This document shows positions 11,701 to 23,074 of a stretch of 64,000 bases of DNA, piece by piece. Origin of the DNA: Calliopum simillimum (taxonomy: Eukaryota > Arthropoda > Insecta > Diptera > Lauxaniidae); NCBI GenBank assembly GCA_951812925.1, contig OX638370.1:4178001-4242000 (forward strand), written 5' to 3'. The first letter of the stretch is position 1; the number at the start of each line of letters is the position of its first letter. The translations under genes and the position numbers were made by a program. Below the pieces are notes generated by a model. The model saw only the letters and a list, made by a program, of their open reading frames with translations, was not told the origin of the DNA and did not search any database.

Positions 11701-14039
11701 AAAGTAAATTCTTAAACGTAATAACTAATTTAAGAAAAATTTGGAGATTGGTGTAGAAAATTTCCAAAATTTTTATCAGATTAAACTAAACATTTTCCAA
11801 ATTGCTTGACCAATACATTTTGGAAGGTGTTTGGGAAAAAGGTTAAAGTTAAGTTTGATTGGAACAGCAACGAGGTTCTTCACTGTTGTAAATACTTTGA
11901 CATCGTCTTGCATCTTTGGTAGCTTGTCATCGAAATACGAGTAATACGAAACAATCAGAAGAGAGTGTGTCTTCCTCAGTGCCCCGTAAAGTTTGGCCGG
12001 TATGAGTACGGTTTACGATAGTAAATTTCCCAGTTTTGGACTTACTACTCGAAGGTCAGGACATTCGAAAAGCGGTACATGAAGCGAGGGAACTTCACCT
12101 CAGGTTAGGTACTTGAAAAAAGTGAAGGAAGGCGTCCAGAGGAGTTGCTTTTGACAAATATGGCTACATATTACACGATATACCTTTCTTATAGTGAAAA
12201 CTATGGCCTTAAAAATAGTGGCAACGGATATTATTTGAGTTCTGCTAAGCAAACCAGACCATAACAGAAAAATTTAAAAGTAAAAAAAAAAAAAAAAAAA
12301 TTGAAAAATTGAAAGAAAAATGTAAAGGGTCGAAAAATGTTCAAGAAACTTAAAAATATTGAAAAATTGTTAAAAAAATTTAAGGAGCCGAAATGTCATA
12401 ACGCAATGCTTTTATTTTTTCATATCTTTACATTTGATTCGACCAATTATAATTTTATGCACAAAAAAATATTTATTTTTTACATTTTTCAAGTGAAAAT
12501 TATAGTTCTTGCGCAATATCTTGCAACAATTTTGACCCATTTTTTTTGTGCACAATTTATTTTGATAGAATTCATCAGGTCCTACAATTCTTTTTCTTTT
12601 TGCTCAACATTTTCATGCATATGGCCCACTGTACTTCCATGCAGCATGTCTTATTTTATGCATGCAAAATGGCAAAGCGGCAAAGTTCCGTCGAAAACAA
12701 AAAAATAAAAAATTCCCAAAATAGAATGCAATAACAATAACAACAAGAAAACAAGAAAAAAAAAAACAACAAGTTCTGCTCTTAACATTCACAAGCCCAC
12801 TGCGTGAAAAGTTAAAAAGTTTTAACAACAACGAAAATTGAGGGGAAAAATGTTTCAGCCTTTAAATAGGCAAAACTGTTGACTTTGTCCAGCCAGCCAG
12901 CCAGGCAGCCATCCAGTCAGTCTTACACGCCTGTTTATCTTCAAATTTTCGAAGAAAATGGAAAACAGCAAGGCAGCTAACAGTTTTTTTATATTCACAG
13001 TGTTGTTGTTGTTGTTATTTTTGTTGTTGTTGTTGTTTTTATTGTTGTTGTTGTTAGCCGTATTTCTAAACATTTAAAGCTTTACAAATTATCAGCCATA
13101 CCGTTCGTTTCTTTAACAAAAGCAGAGTTTGTTCATTTGGCCAGGTGTTGTGGTTGCGTTGCTTTTGACTGTGCGGAAAAACATCAAGTTAATTAGATAA
13201 AATTTGTAGCCCCCAAAGTGGTTACTAGCGACAACCACGACGACAAGGACAACAACAAGGACATTTAAAAGAGTTATCGTTTTAAAAATTGTTTGATGTT
13301 TAATTTAAAAATTTAAATGAAGCTTACAATCTTCAATCCATTCAGTGCATAACTGAGCGCGTAAATAAATCATGGCTAATTTGGACTGCAATTGACTTTG
13401 TGTGGAATTGTCTTATTTATCAAGGAAGCCGAATAAAACTTATTTTAGTGATTACTAATTCTTTTCACAATCGAATACAACTGCAAAAGTCTTCTCTGAT
13501 GGCTTATACTTTGCCTTTAGTTGTCTTTCACTGTCAGCGATAACTAAAATTTAATTCAACTGTAAATCAGCATTTTAATTTTTTTAAGGAACTCTTGGAG
13601 TCTTGTACTTCAACCGCTAATGATGCTTAGTAATTTTTGAGTGTAAATGAAAATCTCAAACAATATCCCTTTAAAGTAATTTTTCAAAACTGCGGAAAAA
13701 ATTCACTTTGTTTTATGATACCTTTTTGGCTTTCATACACCTAACTTATTTAGATGCTCAAAAGCATATCCCTTAGAGTAAATTTTGTATCCTTCTGTTG
13801 TTGTTTTTGTAGTTGTAACTTTACTGACGCATAAAATTAAATATTTACCATAACATACGAGTTGCGTGTTGCGCCTCTCATTTGTTTTGTCTCCATTTTC
13901 TCATTCATTTCTAACACCTTCGTTTTCCTAAAGATGTTAAAGGAAGTTTCAGTCCTTGTGGTTTAAAATACCGGATGGGGTTACTTTCAAGCAGCGCAGC
14001 ACACATATAAGCACATAGACAAGTACATACTTAAGTAAA
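11701..14039. other. No gene seen; trinucleotide microsatellites
   Basis: An interrupted (GTT)n tract lies at about 13001-13056. A CCAGC run is at 12890-12905 and an A-rich run at 12281-12300. The Asn-rich frame over 12855-13073 is the microsatellite translated. No exon was recognised. Confidence 0.5.
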
Positions 14040-16180
14040 TAAATAAATGAGTTTGTTAGCACTAAAACATGTAAACATTTGTGATGAATTCCAGGCGAAT
14101 GCAAATAAAAGAATTAGCGGTTTTGTGCACTGAAACAAATGTTTTTGTTTGATTAAAGATATATTTTTCATTACTTCTTTATATAAAGTTACTATTTTTA
14201 TATTTCCTCTCATGCTATAATTTTCTCGCATAACATATTTTTATTTTTCCCTCATGATATTTGTTGAAAAATTAAAATAGAAATATTTTTATAAATCATC
14301 GATTCGAAAAATGCAATTCAAAATAAGTTTTCACATGCATTAAAAAATTTTCTCTCATGAGATATTTTGAATTTCATTTGGATTTTTATATAATGTAATG
14401 TTAACATTAACGATTTTTTAGCTATATATGTAATAAAAAATTTTTATTTTTCTCTCATGATACCTATTTTTTTTTTTTTGAAAAACTAAGATCAAAATAT
14501 TTTTATAAATTATCCTGCATAACATTTCTTAAAATACAGTTCGAAATAAGTTTTTAACTTTATTTTACAGTTTTCTCTTACGGGATATTTTAAATTTTTT
14601 TTTGTATCACGTTTTTATATGAAGTTTTAAAAATTACGTAGTTTTTCTCTCATGACATAAATTTCTCGCACAACATATTTTTATTTTCTCTCATGATATT
14701 TTTCGAAAAATTAAGATCAAAATTTTTTCATAACTTATCTTGCTTAATATTTCGAGAAATGCAGTTCAAAAAGAGTTCTTACCTGCATTTTACAATTTTC
14801 TGTCATGGGATAGTTTGAATTTCTTTTGCATTATTTCTTCATATGAAATTAGCATTAATGAATTTTTAACAATAACGCAGTTTTTTCTCATGCTATAAAT
14901 TTCTCGCATAAGATATTTTTATTAGCCTCTCATGATAATTTTTTTTGAAAAATTAGGATCAGAATATTTTTATAAATGATCCTGCATAGCATTTCAATAA
15001 ATTTTCTCTCATGCGATATCTTAAATTTCTTTTGTATTACTTCTTTATATGAAGTTAACATTAATGAAGCTTCAACAATTACGCAGTTTTTTCTCATGAC
15101 ATAAATTTCTCGCATAACATACTTTTATTTTTCTCTCATGATATTTTTTGAAAAATTTTTATAAATTATCCTTTTTTTATATTATGTAAAGTTAACATTA
15201 ATGATTTTTTAGCTATATATATAATAAAATATTTTTATTTTTCTCTCATGATACCTTTTTTTTTTTTTGAAAACCAAGATCAATATATTTCTTTAAATTA
15301 TCCTGCGTAACATTTCTTAAAATACAGTTCGAAATAAGTTTTTAACTTTATTTTGCAATTTTTTCTCATGGGATATTTTAATTTTTTTTTTTTGTATCAC
15401 TTTTTTATATGAAGTTAACATTAATGAAGTTTTAACAATTAAGTAGTTTTTCTATCATGATATAAATTTCTCGCATAACATATTTTTATTTTTCTCTCAT
15501 GATATTTTTCGAAAAATTAAGATCAAAATTTTTTCATAACTTATCTTGCATAATATTTCGAGAAATGCAGTTCAAAAAGAGTGCTTACCTGCAATTTACA
15601 ATTTTCTGTCATGGGATGGTTTGAATTTCTTTTGCATTATTTCTTCATATGAAATTAGCATTAATGAATTTTTAACAATAACGTAATTTTCTCTCATGCT
15701 ATAAATTTCTCGCATAAGATATTTTTATTTGCCTCTCATGATACTTTTTTTTAAAAAATTAAGATCAGAATATTTTTATAAATTATCCAGCATAGCATTT
15801 CAATAAATTTTCTCTCATGCGATATCTTAAATTTCTTTTGTATTACTTCTTTATAATAAGTTAACATTAATGAAGTTTTAACAACTACGTAGTTTTTTCT
15901 CATGACATAAATTTCTCGCATAACATACTTTTATTTTTCTCTCATTATATTTTTTGAAAAACTAAGTTCGAAATATTTTAATAATTTGTCCTGCACAACA
16001 TTTAGAAAAATGCAGTTCAAAATAAGTTTCTACCAGCATTTTAAATTTTCACTCATAAGATATTTTAAATTTCGTTTGTATTTGTTTTGAGTTTTTAATA
16101 ATTTTCCAGCTTTATGTCTTTTTTTCTCCCAAGATACTTTTTGAGAAATAATCCAAATATTTTTATTCTTGTATTATTTG
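14040..16180 (+). repeat. Higher-order tandem repeat, period about 805 bp
   Basis: A diverged ~240-bp unit carries TCTCATGATAT, 'gaaaaattaagatc', 'tataaattatcctgcataac', 'ttttctctcatg.gatat', 'gaagttaacattaatgaa' and 'ataaatttctcgcataacat'. Units are grouped into a larger repeat: the TTTCTCGCATAA anchors near 14661, 14897 and 15102 recur at 15465, 15702 and 15908, offset 804-806. Related partial units start at about 14040, and decay continues to 16180. It is very AT-rich with regularly spaced CTCATG sites. Confidence 0.85.
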
Positions 16181-17293
16181 ATTCTTTAAAACTTAATTTG
16201 GCATTGATTTTATTTCAGCGTAACAAGAATTGACACACCCTGCCCGATTTCGCTGATACTTGGTACATCGTTTTGTGGAAAATCGGTGGATTACGATAAA
16301 CACTCCTTCAAATAATTTTCCATAATTTCTGGCCTATTTTTCCAGTGTATCGCATTTTATTGCATACTGCTGCTGCATGTGTATTAAGTACTTCCCATGT
16401 GCCTGCCTCAACTATTGCCGCCGCCCCTACCACAATTTCTTCTGCTCTCGTCTCTCATCCTTAATTCCTTGCGCGACCACAAATAGCTTGCTTTATTGCG
16501 ATTTCCGTTGCTGGTGGCATTTAAAATGTTTCGCCTTTCCGCTGTCAATTTTTTAAACCGTCGCTGCCTTAACATTTTGCCACCGTGACAATAATGACTT
16601 TGCGGTTTTTGCAGTCATTACGCATGCGATATATGACAGTGGGTGGTTAAAAGTTTGTGGCTTTTTGTGTTTTTTTCTTGCTTAAGATACTCAGCTATAT
16701 TGCATGTGAACTCCTGTTCTAATGTACATACCTACATATATACGCGTGTGCCTGTGTTAGTTATGTGTACGTTTGTATGTATTCGCCGGAACTTCATTAC
16801 GGTGCGTCACAAATTACTTTAAAGATTATATTTAACGACTTAACGTTGTTGCCTAGTAAAGTTGAAACCCTTTTTAATGTGCAGAGGTTGTTATGATGTT
16901 GCTGCTGCATAGTCAACAACAAAAACAGCAACACCAGCAGCAGCCAACAAAAACAACAAATTGCCAAATTCTTTAGCAAAACAGGAAATTATTATCTCCC
17001 TGCGCAAAAGTGTCGGGGTAAACTTTTTTGGGACTTTATTGTTTTGTCTATCAAAAAATAAAAGAAAGAGATAGATAGATAGTAGGAGAGAGAGACAAAA
17101 TATTTTACTATTACAATCGCTATCTTGGCAATTTTTCAAACTTACCTATGTTGCTTCCCACTTGATAGCTCCTACTATGCTATACTGGATCTTTGGATTT
17201 TCCAAGTTGATATCGGTTCCACGATATTACGCATATTTCAGTAATATTTTTTGGATTATAAGTTGTTTTTTGATACAGGTTATGATTTACATT
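16181..17293. other. No gene seen
   Basis: A less AT-rich patch lies at 16370-16660, with GATAGATAGATAG and GAGAGAGAG at 17070-17096 and CAACAG-type runs near 16915. There is no supported exon. Confidence 0.4.
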
Positions 17294-18010
17294 ATTAGCT
17301 ACCAAACAAGCATGGATTAGATGACATTGTTAGTTTGAGCTTACTCAATGTTAAATGTGTTTTAGTAAAACACCAAAAAAATTACAAAAAAAATAAAAAA
17401 TAAAATCCTTAAAGGAAAGAAAAATAAACATTTATTAAAAGGCTGGTTTTCGTTACGTTTCAATGATCACCGCATCATATCATCAGAAAAATTTGCCGAT
17501 TTCCAGAAGAACTTGGCATGCATACTACATTTAAATTTTTGCATAGATGTGTTGAGAATCACAGCGAAAAGTAAACATAGCATATGAGAAGTTCTTTTTT
17601 TTTTGGTTTTCCCTTATTATGCATCACTTTGCTGTCATTACTGGTGATAAGCATACGAATCGTGCTTGCTATTTCGTTTCGTCTCGTTAAATAAGCTTGC
17701 ACACGATGAGAACAACATCAGCGAGTAACAACAGCAGGCGATGCATAACCGCGGAAAAATGAACTTTCGCATGTGCTGTATTTACTTTTTGCTGTGGTTC
17801 TCAACATATCTATGCAAAAGGTTAAATATAGTATGCTTATCAAGTTCCTCTGGAGGCCAGTAAATTTGTCTGATGATAATTATTTTTTGTTTCCTTTATG
17901 AATTTTACCTTATTTTTTGTGATTTTGTTGTTGTTTTCTTAAAACACATTCAACATTGAGTAAGCTCAAACCAACAATGTCATCTAATCCATGCTTGTTT
18001 GGTAGCTAAT
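17294..18010. mobile_element. 717-bp element with long terminal inverted repeats
   Basis: ATTAGCTACCAAACAAGCAT at 17294 is matched by its reverse complement ending at 18010. The matching continues inward through GGATTAGATGACATTGTT and GAGCTTACTCAATGTT. Further inner blocks pair: TTGCATAGATGTGTTGAGAA with its complement near 17800, and 'agcatatg' with 'catgtgct'. The arms therefore span roughly 290 bp with gaps. There is no transposase frame inside. The class is unassigned. Confidence 0.75.
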
Positions 18011-18064
18011 TTATTAGATTACAATATATTGGTGAATATCACGAAATGCTGAAAAACACCTGTC

Positions 18065-18325
18065 TCACGGATGTACTGCGCGATTGCAGCAAAATTTCGA
18101 CCATTTCACCATGACATTGTTTCCAAGTTTTTTTTTTAAAATTACTGAAAATGTCCCCTCCGTCATGGTCCTTCGCCAATCAAGCCTTTTCCAGGCTCGA
18201 TTTAGCCAAATACAATATTCCACTGATGTTCTGCGTGTGGACATATTTAAGTTCCATAAGAACAGATGCCTTTTTCGTGGAGCAAGCCCAATTGTGACTC
18301 TCCTAGTTATGCTCGCTGGTGGCAT
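18065..18325 (-). pseudogene. Tc1-like transposase fragment
   Basis: An 86-codon frame resembles the middle of Tc1-family transposases. It has a 'TRRVTIGLAPRKR' segment like the second helix-turn-helix region, and 'LDWRRTMTEGTFSV' where the family has a W..V..DEs.F motif around the first catalytic Asp. It then has 'NNVMVKWSKFCCN', like the family's G.NVMVWG.F. The catalytic Asp position reads Glu-Gly, and sequence is missing between the last two blocks. There is no start, C-terminus or second catalytic half. It lies just outside the 717-bp inverted-repeat element, which may or may not be its relative. Confidence 0.45.
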
Positions 18326-18336
18326 TATCAGGCGTT

Positions 18337-18715
18337 AGGAAATAACGCCCAAAAAAAAAAACGAAATAACGCCCAAAAATAAAATGACGTAATAACGCCC
18401 AAAATAAAAAACGAAATAACGCCCAAAAAATATGAAATAACGCCCAAATTATTTTCATATAAATTTGGGCGATAATCATTTTGGAAATAACGCCCAAAAA
18501 TTTGGGCTTTATTTCGTTTTTTTTGGGCGTTATTTCGTTTTATTTTTAAAAAATGAAATATCGCCCAAAATCGAAAAACGAAATAACGCCCAAATTATTT
18601 TCATACAGATAAATTTTGGGCGTTATTTCGTTTTTTGTAAAAAAAAGGAAATAACGCCCAAAAATTTGGGCTTTATTTCGTTTTTTTTGGGCGTTATTTT
18701 CGTTTTTTTTACAAA
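18337..18715. repeat. Cluster of AAATAACGCCCAAAA motifs in both orientations
   Basis: About 18 copies of GAAATAACGCCCAAAA occur in 380 bp. They run forward at 18337-18450, then mix with inverted copies (TTTTGGGCGTTATTTC). Forward and inverted copies face each other across 'attattttcata' linkers, giving several local hairpins. Local palindromes such as CCCAAAAATTTGGG recur at about 18493 and 18658. The 98- and 85-residue open frames here are artefacts. Confidence 0.85.
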
Positions 18716-20251
18716 AAACGAGAATATTCTCCTCCGAAGTAGTTTTAAGTGTTGGTTCTAAGACAATTTGTAGTTTACCCACCCAGGCGTGTTTTACTTT
18801 CAAAAAGTAGTCCTTTGATAAGCACTGAGGAATCTTTGCTTTTTCTTCAAAAATCTGGAAGAGTTCTAAGCATGTTTTTGTTTTCCATTTTATTTTGTAT
18901 CGATACTTTCAGTTTAGCTCATTATGTTTATGTGATGACTCACTACCTGTAACACTGTTGTGTGAGAGATATTGATGTTGGTTCTTTTGCATTCGAAATC
19001 GCGGTTGTCTTTCCGTTTAATTACGTCGTGTTTCCCCTGACAGTGCGCGGTATCCACTCCACTCAACTTTCCGCAACACCGCACTCAAACCCATTTAATT
19101 CTTTTATTTCGTGCAACCCAAAGCAGCCGCTTCTTAATTTTATTTGTTTTTCTTTATATTTCATTACTTTCGCTTAGTTAATGAAAATGCTGGCTGTTTT
19201 CTGTACAGCTGGGTCCTTAGCATTTCGTCTGCTGCTGCTGATTTGTACACTTCACACGGTAGTCCTTATTAGAGAGTTGGTATAGAGTATGATGATTGGG
19301 GTATATGTTTGTGTATATGAAAACACTCCGTATGTTATAAGTTATACGCGGCGGGTGCTTCCATGTTTCCTGGTTGTTTGTTGGGGGGCTTTAAACTTTT
19401 CATAACATCAGCATGTGAGCCAACAGAGTGATGCGCTGTTGCTGTTTGCTTTGTAATGGATAGTTTTAAGTGGCCTCACATTTTTCACACCTTTTCTCTT
19501 TGGTTGTAAAATAACAAAAGGATTTTCAAGATATCCAGGTTTTAATCTTTAATATATAAACAAAATGTTTCTGATTAAAGTTTATGTTCAGTTTGCCTTT
19601 ATTTTTGTGCGTGTATAGCTCAAACTGGCATTGCATAAATTAAATTTTATACACTGAGGTATTTAGTACTTTCTTTTATGAAATAAGTCCGTTTTTTTAG
19701 TTTGGATGACTGTAGTTCAACTTCGAAACTGCTATAAAATGTAACACATAAAATAGTTTAGCAAATGGGTAGGTAGAATAAAATGAGAATCGTAAAGTAT
19801 ACCCACGTTCTATGTTCGTAATAAAACTAAGTTTTATGATTTCAACGGCTTTTTTATCCCATTGCCAGATTTTTATTTCCATATAGCAGGTATATTGAAG
19901 AATAAAGTAATGGTTAGTGGGAAAATGATGCAAAGAAAAAAAAAAAAAATAAAAATTTGGTTCACTTTCGTCATATTTTAATTTCGTATTATCTGCTCCA
20001 ATAACTCTGAATCATACTTGAGATCAACAAAAATCCGAATTTTTTCCCCAGTCTAATTAACGAGAAAATCTTGAGCTGTTCGTCGAGACTCGTTTGCCGA
20101 AAAACAGCTTCTTTTCACAATACACATTACGTAGCAGAAACAAGTTGGTTTTCTTACTTATTGATTGGGCATAATTATTTTAGGTCTGTTGTAAAACTCT
20201 TCCCCAAGTGCTTCTATCCAGTGCCAATATACATACGTGGGCTACTATATA
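18716..20251. other. No gene seen; host DNA left of the mariner
   Basis: Mixed-composition sequence has some GC-richer patches (18960-19260, 19330-19450) but no frame with a recognised domain. A- and T-runs occur. Nothing is annotatable. Confidence 0.4.
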
Positions 20252-21522
20252 TATATATTTCTGGCCTAATAATGAAAATTTGAATATTTATCATCAAAAA
20301 TGGTTTTATTGTTTTTCAAAGTATTCTCCAGCATGATTTATACACTTTTGCATGGGCTCAAACCAATTGTCGAAGCACATTTTCCACTTCGATTGAGACA
20401 CCTCCAACACATGGTTTTTGAACGCTTCAACAGCATCTTCTGGCGACGAAAATCGTTGACCACGCATTTTTTTCTTGATGTGCGGGAGTAAAAAGAAGTC
20501 ATTGGATGCCAAGTCAGGGCTGTACGGCAGATGACTTATCAATTCGACGTTTTAGCCGGTCGAAAAGGCGTTGGTTTGAGCCGATGTGTGATAGCTCGCA
20601 CTGTCATGGTGAACAATGATTCGTCTTCTCTTGTTCGTTTTTCGAATTTCTCCCAAGACTTCAGGCAAACAAATTGTGGTGTACCACTCAAAATTGACCG
20701 TCCTACGTTGCTTAAGCGGAACAGTCGCCACATGACCGGCTTTGCCGAAGAAACAGGCGACCATTTGCTTCGAAGTGCTTCTTCCGCGAACAACTTTCCT
20801 TAGATTTGGCTCGTCTTCGAAGACCCACATGGTCGATTGCTGTTTTGTTTCGGGCTCATACGCATAGATCCATGATTCGTCACCTGTGACAATTTTATAA
20901 ACGTCTTTTGAAGCACCGCGATCGTATTTTTTCAACATTTCTTTGCACCAATCGACACGAGCCTTTTTTTGAGCAATTGTCTTATTGTGCGGGATCCAAC
21001 GAGAACAAACCTTTTTTACGGCCAGGTGTTCATGCAATATCGAATGTATGCTAGTGGGAGAAATGCCCAAGGATGCATCTATCTCACGGTATGTCACATG
21101 ACGATCTTGCATTATCAGTTCACGCACGGCATCAATGTTCTCTGGCACAACGGCCGTTTTTGGACGACCTTCACGAAATTCGTCTTTGAGCGAGCGTCGG
21201 CTACGATTGAATTCATTAAACCAGTTTTTCACAGTGCTATAAGATGATGCTTCATCGCCATACTAAGATTTTAGTTCATCGATGAACTCTTGTCGTGATA
21301 ATCCACGTCGAAAGTTGTGAAAAATGATCGCACGAAAATGTTCACGCGTTATCTCAATTTTTTTACCAAATTGATTTTTTCAAGTCACTGTAAATAACAC
21401 AAATGATGGTCGTACGTCAAAACGTTCTGAGTACGTTTATGCTAAAAAATGTCAAACTTTCCAATGGAAATGTCAGATTGCACCTGGCAACACTTAGTGT
21501 TGCCTAGGCCAGAAATATATAT
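20252..21522 (-). mobile_element. mariner-family DNA transposon, decayed copy
   Basis: The element is about 1.27 kb, the usual size for mariner. Its two ends read TATATATTTCTGGCCTA inwards as an inverted pair (about 20252-20268 and 21505-21521). Flanking TA-rich DNA fits insertion at TA, but it makes the exact edge uncertain. Near the transposase 5' side there is a 26-bp near-palindrome at 21483-21508 (GGCAACACT..AGTGTTGCC). It contains the transposase pseudogene listed separately and no other frame. Confidence 0.85.
20306..21379 (-). pseudogene. mariner (DD34D) transposase pseudogene
   Basis: The frame spans about 355 codons, full family length, and is collinear with mariner transposases. 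It has the helix-turn-helix N-terminus, 'VKNWFNEFNRSRRSLKDEFR', the linker motif 'SRWIPHN', and first catalytic Asp in 'TGDESWIYAYEPE'. The second Asp is in 'IVHHDSAS' and the third in 'YSPDLASNDFFL', with 34 residues between the last two. It ends in 'HAGEYFEKQ' and TAA. It is broken by in-frame stops at 21263-21265 (TAG) and 20552-20554 (TAA), the latter between the second and third catalytic residues. No ATG precedes the first recognisable residues, because a TGA sits at 21380-21382. I found no frameshift. It cannot encode an active enzyme, although all three catalytic Asp codons remain. Confidence 0.92.
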
Positions 21523-22758
21523 AGCAGCCTACTTTGGCCTATTTATCAATACGCTTGATACATATGTCCATAAGAGGGTAGTCGTTGAACATTGGGATGC
21601 TTATCTACAAAAAGCTCATACGGCTCTTGATTCTACCGCACGGAATAGTCTTTGTCACAGCAGAAAGGCGCAACGATTTTTCTAAAGAATATTTTTTTCA
21701 TACATTCCCGGAGTAGAAGCATCAGTTTGATTCCATAATTCATGTTTTAGCACCATACAGCATGTTGTAGAGTGTGAATTTCATATACCGAGAATGAGCT
21801 CTACTGAACTTTACCGTATAGTACTGTTCCGTACTGTACCGTACTGTACTGTTCTCCATTGTATTGTTCTTATCTCAAAACTGCAATAGCTCAAAAGAAC
21901 TTTCCCGCCGGCTAAATATTTTCTTTTCGGTATTCAAAATGGTCCTGTTGTCTGACTGCAAGATATAGCTTGCTATCGAACAGCTCAAAAACAATTTGCA
22001 ACTTCATATTCGTCAACAAATCAAGTATCAGAAAAGTCGGGGAGTGATATCAAAGTAATGATAAAAAAATCGACAGAGATGAAATCGAGCTAAACATATC
22101 GAAATATATGAGACATATTCTCTGAAAACCACCCAAAAAGTATGGTAAGCCCAGAAGATGTAGCATCCCCAGATGTTATGGCACCTCTTTCAATTTCAAT
22201 ACTTGCAACTTAAGTAGCATTCAAATATAAACCAAATTTAATTCAGTTGTGCGAAAGACTTCGTGATAAAAAGCTCGTATAGCCACAGTTGCTATAATTA
22301 CTTGAGTGCGGACTTTTTAAAAAAAATTTCGGCATATTACTGACTGACTTTTTTTTGCATAAATTTCGAGAGCTGCATATATCAAAATAAACAAAATTGA
22401 TTGTGAATTTTGTTTTATGATGAAAACTAGTGCGAATGAACATGTTAATACGTTTCCTGGCATTTTCTTCGGTATACAACAAAAAGGATAAATGGCACTC
22501 AATTATCGAGGGTGATATGGTTGGGGTGCCATTTTTTCCCCTCTACTTTATGAGATACTTTGAAATACAAATATAATGCGCTTGAATTAACAGTCACTTC
22601 GAAATTACAGAATCTTAGTCAGGTAGGAACTTAAATGATTCATTTTTCATTTTTACCAAAGACTTCGAAAATAAGAAAACAAACGACAAAAATTCTAAGG
22701 TCTTCTGGAAAAAAAAAAAAAAAACTTGAAGCGGAAACCTTAATCAATTTATCTTATA
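21523..22758. other. No gene seen; short GTACTGTACC-type tandem repeat
   Basis: A small repeat of CCGTACTGTA units lies at about 21812-21865. An open frame at 21540-21685 has mixed composition but matches nothing I recognise. The rest is unremarkable. Confidence 0.4.
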
Positions 22759-23074
22759 GTGGTTTCAAAGAAGAGGAATTATAACCAAAAGACGGTTACT
22801 AGTTATGCTTCTTCCGATGAAGGTGAAGAAAAAACTTTCTTCAAAGATGAATCTGATGGGTGCATTAGATGTGGAGAAGACTATGCACAAGCCACTAAGC
22901 CTGATGATACAATGCATAATGTGTCGCATGTACATCTTATATGAAAATATGCAACGATTCTGGCAACAGAAACTTAAAATCCACTTAGAGTGCCGTATTA
23001 CCCATGATATGGTGCCATCTTACATATGGTCTCTGTTGATTTGGCGCTTTACAGTATTTTTTTTTTTAAATTGA
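22759..23074 (+). pseudogene. Remnant of a transposon-type zinc-finger C-terminus
   Basis: The first frame reads a Ser/Asp/Glu-rich stretch (SSDEGEEKTFFKDESD) and then 'CIRCGEDY....KPDD'. The neighbouring +2 frame continues 'IQCIMCRMY', 'WQQKLKIHLECRI' and 'MVPSYIWS'. Joined only as a description, this gives the Cys-x2-Cys ... Cys-x2-Cys spacing and acidic linker common at the C-termini of many DDE transposon proteins of the pogo/jerky or piggyBac type. A frameshift near 22905-22910 and a stop separate the parts. Family assignment is tentative. Confidence 0.35.

Noticed and set aside
12855..13073. Asn-rich frame on the minus strand
   Set aside because: The run is a (GTT)n microsatellite, with no other coding evidence.
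18465..18803. Open frames on both strands over the AACGCCC cluster
   Set aside because: These are short-repeat artefacts.
20531..21247. Plus-strand open frames of 84-92 residues
   Set aside because: They are antisense shadows of the mariner transposase.
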